Origin: Lachnospiraceae bacterium UBA1066
GTDB taxonomy: Bacteria > Bacillota > Clostridia > Lachnospirales > Lachnospiraceae
Length of the DNA stretch: 10,689 nt
Reading direction: 5' to 3'
NCBI GenBank assembly: GCA_002316215.1
Contig: DCDB01000020.1
Coordinates: 1 to 10,689, forward strand
How positions within the stretch are numbered: position 1 is the first letter of the stretch; every line of letters starts with the position of its first letter. Both the position numbers and the translations under genes were made by a program. Below the pieces are notes generated by a model, which worked only from the letters and a program-made list of their open reading frames with translations, had not been told where the DNA came from and did no database searches. This document shows, one piece after another, positions 1 through 4,886 of this stretch.

Positions 1-894
1 GAGAAGCAAAAGAAAGATAAGCGGGAGGACTTTAAGCGAGGAAAGCTCAGTAAGCTGCTGATTGTCCTCGCTGTTATCTGCCTGATCTGTTCATTTTCCA
101 GCTTTGGAAACGGAAGGATACCGGCGGGCCTGATTGCGTTTGTGCAGGCCCTCTTATTTGCTGCCGCATGGGCAGGCGGGATGCAGTATATAAAGCTGAA
201 GCCGGAAGGAATAAACATCTGGATTATGGTTCTGGGATTTGCCCTGATCCTGCCATTTGGGATGAGCTATGGTAAGACGCAGGGCGGAAGCTCGGGCGGA
301 AAGTGGACAGAAAATAAATATGCGGCATCCGGATCGTCTTTAAGTACAGCTTCGGGAAGTACAGAAGAAAGTACGGCGGCAGGAAGCCTGACAGCGGGAA
401 ATACGGCGGCCGCAGGGAATACAGCGGCAGGAAGTCCGGCGGCGCAGGATGCAGCAGGAAACCCTGCGGCAGGAAGTACATCAGCAGGGGATACAGCGGC
501 GGCACAAAATGCAGTAAGTACAGCCGGAGAAGATGCGGCAGCGGCGAACGACAATGCAGCTGCCAATACAGCAGACGGTAATACAACAGATAATAACGCC
601 ACGGACGGGGATACTGCAGATACCGGACTTGTCACGCCGGAATTCAAAGCTGCGATGGACAGTTATGAAGCTTTTTTTGATGAGTATGTTGACTTTATGA
701 ATAAAATGAAGTCCACGGATAATACGGCGGAGATTCTTGCGGAGTATTCGGATTATATGCAGAAATATGCCGATACGATGGCAAAAATGGACGCCATTGA
801 TGAAAAAACACTCTCTGCGGCTGATGATGCCTATTATATCGAAGTGACGGCCCGTATTGAGCAGAAGCTTCTGCAGGTATCGGCTCAGCAGTAA
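1..894 (+). CDS. Membrane-anchored protein with Ala/Gly/Thr-rich linker and C-terminal DUF6591-like domain (5' partial)
   Basis: The frame is open from base 1, so the start lies upstream; 297 residues are visible before the TAA at 892-894. The visible N-terminus is very basic (Lys/Arg up to about residue 18). Three hydrophobic segments follow at about residues 20-36, 41-61 and 70-90, which suggests a polytopic membrane anchor. Residues 92-210 are a low-complexity linker rich in Ala, Gly, Thr, Ser, Asn and Asp with repeated AAG-type motifs. Residues 211-297 form an acidic helical domain beginning TPEFKAAMDSYEAFFDEY, with the AMDSYEAFFDEYVDFM pattern I associate with DUF6591, a domain of unknown function in clostridial lipoproteins and zinc-ribbon membrane proteins. 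The family assignment comes from memory of the motif, not a search. A zinc ribbon may sit in the missing N-terminus. A GTG at 142 is an in-frame internal codon, not a credible start. Function is unknown; the C-terminal domain is probably extracytoplasmic. Confidence 0.8.
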   Translation, partial: EKQKKDKREDFKRGKLSKLLIVLAVICLICSFSSFGNGRIPAGLIAFVQALLFAAAWAGGMQYIKLKPEGINIWIMVLGFALILPFGMSYGKTQGGSSGGKWTENKYAASGSSLSTASGSTEESTAAGSLTAGNTAAAGNTAAGSPAAQDAAGNPAAGSTSAGDTAAAQNAVSTAGEDAAAANDNAAANTADGNTTDNNATDGDTADTGLVTPEFKAAMDSYEAFFDEYVDFMNKMKSTDNTAEILAEYSDYMQKYADTMAKMDAIDEKTLSAADDAYYIEVTARIEQKLLQVSAQQ

Positions 895-943
895 AAGGCG
901 TTTTTTCGAACTGCGATAACATTCATTTAACGATGCAGCTAAA

Positions 944-996
944 ATTGAAACCCTAAACTTTTTTTGACGATTGAAATCCTAAACTTTTTTTTGACG
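944..996. repeat. Tandem direct repeat, two copies of a 26/27-bp unit
   Basis: Copy 1 is 944-969 and copy 2 is 970-996. Each begins ATTGAAA, continues with (C/T)CCTAAAC, then a run of 7-8 T and ends TGACG. The copies differ by one C/T substitution and one T in the homopolymer. They abut exactly and lie between the end of the DUF6591-like gene and the promoter at 999. Repeated terminal motifs of this kind occur at the ends of some insertion sequences (for example the IS21 family), but no transposase is present, so an IS-end remnant is only a suggestion. A tandem binding site is the alternative. Confidence 0.75.
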
Positions 997-998
997 AC

Positions 999-1027
999 TT
1001 GACAACTCGGAATAAGAAGATTATACT
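999..1027 (+). promoter_or_regulatory. Near-consensus sigma-A promoter
   Basis: A perfect -35 TTGACA (999-1004) and a -10 TATACT (1022-1027, 5 of 6 matches) are separated by exactly 17 bp. Transcription would start near 1034 and run into the inverted-repeat region and hairpin at 1036-1136. It is the best promoter match in the window. It lies about 280 bp upstream of the solute-binding protein gene, so it drives either a leader transcript for the ABC operon or a short stand-alone RNA. Confidence 0.75.
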
Positions 1028-1035
1028 GCGTCATA

Positions 1036-1076
1036 AATTGATATTGCAATTAAGGTGTCAGACACCAGTATCAATT
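1036..1076. repeat. Nested inverted repeats around the palindrome GGTGTCAGACACC
   Basis: AATTGATA (1036-1043) and its exact reverse complement TATCAATT (1069-1076) flank the 13-bp palindrome GGTGTCAGACACC (1054-1066). It lies immediately downstream of the predicted transcription start near 1034. At DNA level the palindrome could be a dimeric operator. As RNA it could fold as a 5-bp stem with a CAG loop inside an 8-bp outer stem. A related 13-mer, GGTGCCGGACACC, occurs at 10337-10349 (11 of 13 identical). Confidence 0.65.
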
Positions 1077-1078
1077 CA

Positions 1079-1136
1079 GCGCATAACAAAGGCGTTACTT
1101 GCTTCGGCAGGTGACGCCTTTTTTTACGTTATGCGC
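1079..1136 (+). terminator. Strong intrinsic-terminator-like hairpin with UUCG tetraloop, extended by outer arms
   Basis: The left arm AAAGGCGTTACTTGC (1088-1102) pairs fully with GCAGGTGACGCCTTT (1107-1121) through 15 pairs, two of them G-U, across a TTCG loop (1103-1106) closed by C-G, the very stable cUUCGg type. T residues continue to 1125. Outside this, GCGCATAAC (1079-1087) is exactly complementary to GTTATGCGC (1128-1136), so the whole 58-nt element is one extended inverted repeat. About 90 nt separate the predicted start from the T-run, the size of a small RNA. Alternatively it attenuates transcription into the ABC operon, although I found no clear antiterminator pairing. Confidence 0.8.
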
Positions 1137-1162
1137 CGGTACATGAAGGCCAAATGTACCGG
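1136..1162. repeat. 9-bp inverted repeat in the ABC operon leader
   Basis: CCGGTACAT (1136-1144) and ATGTACCGG (1154-1162) are exact complements around a 9-nt spacer. No T-run follows, so this is not a terminator. It shares base 1136 with the outer arm of the preceding hairpin, so the two structures stack or compete at that edge. Confidence 0.6.
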
Positions 1163-1182
1163 TAAGCCGTCAAAGAAACAGC

Positions 1183-1248
1183 AATCCGGGTAATTCAATC
1201 CGGGATATACACCACTATGATTCATTTGCGAAAGAAAAAGTAATCCGG
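1183..1248. repeat. Three AATCCGG direct repeats in the ABC operon leader
   Basis: AATCCGGG occurs at 1183-1190 and 1197-1204 (14 bp start to start). AATCCGG, followed by A, recurs at 1242-1248. They lie in the leader of the solute-binding protein gene and could be regulator sites. The motif is short and I recognise no regulator for it. Confidence 0.4.
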
Positions 1249-1254
1249 AACCCC

Positions 1255-1283
1255 TGGCTCAGGATTTATGTTACTGTGAGCCA
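1255..1283 (+). promoter_or_regulatory. Inverted repeat just upstream of the ribosome-binding site
   Basis: TGGCTCA (1255-1261) pairs exactly with TGAGCCA (1277-1283) across a 15-nt loop. The stem ends 11 nt before the GGAGG ribosome-binding site (1295-1299) of the solute-binding protein gene. It could affect ribosome access or mRNA stability. It also buries the upstream GTG at 1276, which argues against that codon as a start. Confidence 0.45.
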
Positions 1284-1305
1284 TTTGCAAAAAAGGAGGA
1301 GAATT

Positions 1306-2349
1306 ATGAAAAATAAAGGCGTGATGAAAAAAATGACAGGCCTGGCGCTTTCTGTGATTATGGCAGCCGGGCTTCTCGGCGGATGCGGTTCCGTATCAGC
1401 GTCAGACGAAAATACGGCGGCAGCGTCAGGCGGAAGCAGTACTTCGGTATCCGCATCGGGCGCGTCCGGGGGGACATCGGGAAGTAACGGGGTATCAGGA
1501 AGCGCCTCTTCTGCCGGAAGCGAATCTTCCGGGCAGAACGCGTCGGATGCAGGGAAGACGCAAGATTCCGGTACGGCCGGCGGCGTTTTAAAAGTCGGCA
1601 TGGAATGTGCCTACGCTCCGTTTAACTGGACACAGGAAACGGATGCAGTCGCTAACGGCGAGACGGCGGTTCCGATCTCCGGTACCAATTATTACGCGTA
1701 CGGTTACGACGTGATGATGGCAAAAAAGATTGCCGATCAGCTCGGCATGAGCGTCGAGATCCATAAAGTTGAGTGGGATTCCATTGGAATGGGACTTGAT
1801 TCCGGCAACTACGACTGTATTATCGCCGGCATGGGGAAAACGGCGGAGCGCGAGAAAGCGTATGCCTTTACGTCGCCGTATTATTACCGTGATATCAGTA
1901 TTACCGTCAAGAAAGGCGGAAAATTCGACGGGATTACGAAACTTTCTGATTTTAAGGGCAAGAATGCAAAGGTTACCACGCAGCTCGGGACGGCATGGGT
2001 GGATCTTATCGATCAGATTCCGGATGTTCAGGCCGCTGCCAATTACGAGACGACGGCGGAGTGCTTTATGGCCGTGGAAAATGGTGCAGCGGATGCCTGC
2101 GTTATTGATTTGCCGACGTCCGAGTCCGCGATCGCTACCAATCCGGATCTGACCATTCTTTCGCTTGATGAAAATGACACCATCAAAGATCCGACCGGTT
2201 CGACCAATGTATGCATTGCCACACGTCTTAAAGATACGGCTCTTCGGGATAAGATACAGGGAGCCATGGATGCTTTAGGCTGGTCGGACAAATCAAAAAT
2301 GGATGAAATGATGAATGAAGCCATCAAGCTCCAGCCTGCAGCGAACTGA
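1306..2349 (+). CDS. Amino-acid ABC transporter substrate-binding lipoprotein (SBP family 3)
   Basis: The extracytoplasmic receptor of a polar amino-acid importer, 347 residues. The ATG at 1306 is chosen because GGAGG (1295-1299) sits 6 nt upstream and a lipoprotein signal follows directly; an in-frame GTG at 1276 would put the ribosome-binding site inside the gene. The signal peptide has a basic N-terminus, a hydrophobic core (12-25) and the lipobox LGGC with Cys27 as lipidation site. Residues 28-93 are an unusually long Ser/Gly/Ala tether. The SBP_bac_3 fold spans about 94-335. It starts LKVGMECAYAPFNW and contains the family pattern GNYDCIIAGMGKTAEREKA with Arg182, the residue that normally binds the ligand alpha-carboxylate. 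FTSPYYY (188-194) and the acidic site at Asp268 (ACVIDLP) follow. The permease and ATPase genes lie immediately downstream. The ligand cannot be assigned from sequence alone. Confidence 0.96.
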   Translation: MKNKGVMKKMTGLALSVIMAAGLLGGCGSVSASDENTAAASGGSSTSVSASGASGGTSGSNGVSGSASSAGSESSGQNASDAGKTQDSGTAGGVLKVGMECAYAPFNWTQETDAVANGETAVPISGTNYYAYGYDVMMAKKIADQLGMSVEIHKVEWDSIGMGLDSGNYDCIIAGMGKTAEREKAYAFTSPYYYRDISITVKKGGKFDGITKLSDFKGKNAKVTTQLGTAWVDLIDQIPDVQAAANYETTAECFMAVENGAADACVIDLPTSESAIATNPDLTILSLDENDTIKDPTGSTNVCIATRLKDTALRDKIQGAMDALGWSDKSKMDEMMNEAIKLQPAAN

Positions 2350-2390
2350 CGAAATTCATTTGAAAAAAAGTTAAAAAGAGGAGGGCGGAC

Positions 2391-3161
2391 ATGTCTATGG
2401 CAGTTTTTATGACACAAGATCCCACAAATTCATTTCAATGGATGGTTTTTCTTGCGCAGAAATATTCCAGGCTTTTTCTGCAGGGCATGTGGATTACGCT
2501 GTATGTCGCTGTAATCGGTACGCTCGGCGGCTTTCTGCTCGGTTTTTTGATCGGGATTGTTGAGGATATGAAGATCAGCGCCGATGACAGCCCGGTGAAA
2601 AAAGTCCTGATTCGCGTGCTTAAGATCATCTGTAAAGTCTATGTCGAGCTTTTTCGCGGTACGCCGATGATCGTCCAGGCCATGATTATTTTCTACGGCA
2701 TCAGCCAGACGGGCGTCCAGATCAGCCCGGATATCGCAGGAATTCTTGTAACGCTTCTCAACACGGGAGCCTATATGACGGAAACCGTGCGAGCCGGCAT
2801 CAATTCCATTGACGCCGGACAGAAAGAGGGGGCGCTTTCTCTTGGAATGTCGCCGCTCAATGCCATGTTTATGGTCATCCTGCCGCAGGCATTTAAGAAC
2901 ATTATTCCGGAAATGGCAAACACATTCCTGACGAACCTGAAGATGACTTCCGTTCTCAATGTCATCGGTGTTTCGGAACTTTTCATGATGGCAAAAACGG
3001 CAGGCGGCACCTACTACAAATATTTCGAATCGTACCTGGTCATCGCCCTCATCTATCTTGTCCTGTGTTTCATTTTCAATCGGATTTTCAAGCTGATTGA
3101 GAAGAAAATGTCCGTCCGGAAGAATTACGCACTGGCCATTGAGTACATGACAAATGACTGA
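2391..3161 (+). CDS. Amino-acid ABC transporter permease (HisM/GlnP type)
   Basis: The membrane subunit of the importer, 256 residues. The ATG at 2391 has AGGAGG (2379-2384) at 6-nt spacing; a second in-frame ATG at 2397 is less well placed. Hydrophobic segments at about 29-57, 84-103, 111-130, 155-172 and 212-230 fit the five-helix core of the polar amino-acid family. ELFRGTPMIVQAMIIFYG (86-103) is the classic HisMQ signature. The coupling (EAA) loop reads QKEGALSLGMSPLNAMFMVILPQ in two stretches around residues 144-166; it has EGA where most members have EAA. A Lys/Arg-rich C-terminal tail follows the last helix. It lies 41 bp after the binding-protein gene and 47 bp before the ATPase gene with no terminator between, so one operon. 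As the only permease gene present it presumably works as a homodimer. Confidence 0.95.
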   Translation: MSMAVFMTQDPTNSFQWMVFLAQKYSRLFLQGMWITLYVAVIGTLGGFLLGFLIGIVEDMKISADDSPVKKVLIRVLKIICKVYVELFRGTPMIVQAMIIFYGISQTGVQISPDIAGILVTLLNTGAYMTETVRAGINSIDAGQKEGALSLGMSPLNAMFMVILPQAFKNIIPEMANTFLTNLKMTSVLNVIGVSELFMMAKTAGGTYYKYFESYLVIALIYLVLCFIFNRIFKLIEKKMSVRKNYALAIEYMTND

Positions 3162-3208
3162 GGTGCCATAAGGCAGGCTGATATAAGCCAAAAGAGGAGG
3201 CGTTTATT

Positions 3209-3952
3209 TTGGAAAATGAAATTCTGCTGAGTGTTGAACAGCTTAATAAGTCTTTTGGGGATCATGAGGTGCTGAAACAGATTGATTTTTCTGTTACGGG
3301 CGGCGAGGTGATCTGCATTGTCGGGTCGTCGGGTTCGGGAAAGTCAACGCTGCTTCGGTGCATTAACCGGCTGGAGCACCAGACGTCGGGCAAAATCTAT
3401 TATCACGGGCAGGAGGTGAGGGACATCCAGTCCGAGGTGAATAAGTACCGGGCGAAGGTCGGGATGGTGTTTCAGTCCTTTAATCTTTTTAACAATATGT
3501 CCGTCCTGAAGAATTGCATGGCGGCAACGCAGAAGGTTCTGCATTTGCCGCAGGAGGAGGCTTTTTCGAGGGCAATAAAGCATTTGAAATCGGTTGGCAT
3601 GGCACCGTATATCAATGCCATGCCCGATCAGCTGTCCGGCGGGCAGAAGCAGCGGGTGGCCATTGCGCGGTCGCTCTGCATGAATCCGGAACTGCTTCTT
3701 TTTGACGAACCGACATCGGCGCTTGACCCGGAAATGGTCGGAGAGGTTCTGAACGTCATGAAAGCGCTTGCCGAGACGGGGCTTACGATGCTGATTGTGA
3801 CGCACGAGATGGGGTTTGCGCGCGATGTTTCGACCAGGACGATTTTTATGGACAAAGGTTATATCGCCGAAGACGACGTGCCGGAGCGTCTTTTCACCAA
3901 TCCCCAAAATCCCCGTACAAGGGAATTTTTGAGCCGGTTTATATCAGGATGA
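3209..3952 (+). CDS. Amino-acid ABC transporter ATP-binding protein
   Basis: The cytoplasmic ATPase that powers the importer; 247 residues is normal for this family. Translation starts at TTG 3209: AGGAGG (3195-3200) is 8 nt upstream and the nearby ATG (3216) is out of frame. All nucleotide-binding motifs are intact: Walker A GSSGSGKST (39-47), Q-loop Gln89 in VGMVFQSFNLF, signature LSGGQKQRVAIARSL (142-156), Walker B LLLFDEPTSALDPE (162-175) and H-loop His199 in VTHEMGFARD. FNLFNNMSVLKN after the Q-loop and the DPEMVGEVLNVM stretch are typical of GlnQ/HisP-type polar amino-acid ATPases. It is the third gene of the importer operon. Bases from its 3' end reappear in the following intergenic region (see the repeat at 3928-4002). 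Confidence 0.97.
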   Translation: MENEILLSVEQLNKSFGDHEVLKQIDFSVTGGEVICIVGSSGSGKSTLLRCINRLEHQTSGKIYYHGQEVRDIQSEVNKYRAKVGMVFQSFNLFNNMSVLKNCMAATQKVLHLPQEEAFSRAIKHLKSVGMAPYINAMPDQLSGGQKQRVAIARSLCMNPELLLFDEPTSALDPEMVGEVLNVMKALAETGLTMLIVTHEMGFARDVSTRTIFMDKGYIAEDDVPERLFTNPQNPRTREFLSRFISG

Positions 3953-4002
3953 CGCGAAAGCAGAAGCGGATTGATGCGGCAGGAACGGATTTGAGCCGGT
4001 TT
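3928..4002. repeat. 13-bp direct repeat copying the 3' end of the ATPase gene
   Basis: TTTGAGCCGGTTT occurs at 3928-3940, inside the last codons of the ATPase gene, and again at 3990-4002 in the intergenic region. In both places a 9-nt stretch separates it from TGACG, which supplies the stop codon in copy 1. The second copy would read LSRF, three residues and a stop if translated, in a different frame from the ATPase. It looks like a small local duplication of a gene end. Confidence 0.6.
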
Positions 4003-4044
4003 GCCGCAGAGTGACGAAAATAATATGAGAAGGAAGGGGCAGAC

Positions 4045-4686
4045 GTGGAAGAACATTTTGTGGTTACATTTGCCAGAGGCTTCGGAACGGGCGGGAAGGA
4101 AATTGCTTCGCGGCTTGCGAAGGAGCTCGGTGTGCATTGTTACGAGAATCGCATTCTGATGCTGGCTTCGCAGATGAGCGGGCTGGATGAGGCGCTTTTT
4201 GACGATGTAAATGAAAAAGTGCGGGAGAGGGGCGGCTTTTCCAATTTTCTCAGGGGGCTGCCGCGAAGCTTTTCTTATATTACCAGGGACAAGCCGTTTG
4301 TTTCGGACGATAAGCTTTTCGAATATCAGAAGAAGATAATCGAGAACCTGGCGGATACGGAATCCTGCGTGATCGTCGGAAAATGTGCAGATTTTGTTTT
4401 GAAAGGAAGGAAGAATATCGTCAGTATTTATATCGAAGCGCCCAGGGCATTCTGTGTGGCGCGGACGATTGAACACATGGGGGTAACCGAGGAGGTCGCC
4501 AATGCGACGATCGAAAGGACGGATCAATACCGGGCGGACTATTATGCTTATTATACTCATGGAAATTACTGGACAAATCCGGTCAACTACGACATGACGC
4601 TTAACAGCGAAAAGGCAGGAATTGATAATTGTGTCCGGGTGATCAAAGATTACATGGTGATTAAGGGCATCCTTCAGGATAAATAA
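4045..4686 (+). CDS. Cytidylate-kinase-like family protein
   Basis: 213 residues; I assign it to the cytidylate-kinase-like family (Cytidylate_kin2 type) by motif. The start is GTG 4045, with a GGAAGGGG ribosome-binding sequence about 5 nt upstream. The N-terminus reads VTFARGFGTGGKEIASRLAK, with the P-loop-like GFGTGGKEI at 12-20. Other family features are CVIVGKCADFVL (108-119), a basic helix with RTIEHMGV (140-147) and the C-terminal stretch YRADYYAYYTHGNYW (162-176) followed by NYDMTLNS (181-188). Family members are P-loop kinases related to CMP kinase and usually annotated without a proven substrate. Many Clostridia carry several stand-alone copies, so this is unlikely to be the essential cmk. 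It follows the importer operon by 92 bp with no terminator visible. Its link to transport or to the downstream aminotransferase is unknown. Confidence 0.88.
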   Translation: MEEHFVVTFARGFGTGGKEIASRLAKELGVHCYENRILMLASQMSGLDEALFDDVNEKVRERGGFSNFLRGLPRSFSYITRDKPFVSDDKLFEYQKKIIENLADTESCVIVGKCADFVLKGRKNIVSIYIEAPRAFCVARTIEHMGVTEEVANATIERTDQYRADYYAYYTHGNYWTNPVNYDMTLNSEKAGIDNCVRVIKDYMVIKGILQDK

Positions 4687-4687
4687 A

Positions 4688-4752
4688 AGAAACAAATGAG
4701 AGAAACAAATGAGAGAAATAAGTGAGAGAAACAAGTGAGAGAAACAAGTGAG
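4688..4752. repeat. Five tandem copies of a 13-bp repeat
   Basis: Units of consensus AGAAACAA(A/G)TGAG start at 4688, 4701, 4714, 4727 and 4740 and abut without spacers. Units 1-2 have AAATGAG, units 4-5 have AAGTGAG and unit 3 has AGAAATAAGTGAG. The array begins 1 nt after the stop codon of the kinase-like gene. Each unit is purine-rich on the + strand and carries a TGA, so it is not coding. It is probably a variable-number tandem repeat produced by slippage; a role in mRNA or protein binding is possible but unsupported. Confidence 0.9.
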
Positions 4753-4772
4753 GCTGAGAATTTCATTTTAAT

Positions 4773-4886
4773 ATGGCAAGGAGAAAAATACCAACCCACA
4801 GCATCTTTAACAGCATAGCCCATTACCCGGAACAGGTAAAGAAAAGCTATGACTATATCATACGAGGAGAAAAATATGAAACTTAA
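4773..4886 (+). CDS. Possible 37-residue small ORF overlapping the aminotransferase start
   Basis: An ATG at 4773 opens a 37-codon frame (begins MARRKIPTHSIFNSIAHYPE, ends RGEKYET) that stops at TAA 4884-4886, 11 nt into the aminotransferase gene in another frame. The peptide is basic and not low-complexity. No convincing ribosome-binding site precedes the ATG, and I recognise no family. It could be a leader peptide coupled to the aminotransferase or simply a chance frame in a 190-nt intergenic region. I favour chance but record it because of the overlap geometry. Confidence 0.2.
   Translation: MARRKIPTHSIFNSIAHYPEQVKKSYDYIIRGEKYET

Noticed and set aside
267..647. 126-codon minus-strand frame rich in Ala, Val and Pro
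   Set aside because: It is the complement of the low-complexity Ala/Gly/Thr linker of the first gene; composition alone keeps it open.
894..1096. AAAGGCGTT at 894-902 and again at 1088-1096, as a possible 9-bp target-site duplication around an inserted element
   Set aside because: The second copy is part of the perfect terminator stem, no terminal inverted repeats sit just inside the copies and no transposase lies between; a chance match is simpler.
999..1193. 64-codon plus-strand frame starting at the -35 box
   Set aside because: It starts inside the predicted promoter, has no ribosome-binding site and reads through the terminator hairpin; not a gene.
2430..3191. 253-codon open frame on the minus strand opposite the permease gene
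   Set aside because: It is the complement of a well-supported permease gene, has no ribosome-binding site of note and encodes a His/Arg/Asp-rich sequence without recognisable motifs; an antisense shadow.
3859..4734. 291-codon minus-strand frame opposite the kinase-like gene
   Set aside because: It covers the end of the ATPase gene, the whole kinase-like gene and the 13-bp repeat array; its apparent repeats come from that array and it has no family features.
4688..4752. CRISPR array
   Set aside because: The 13-bp units abut without spacers and no cas gene is present; a simple tandem repeat.
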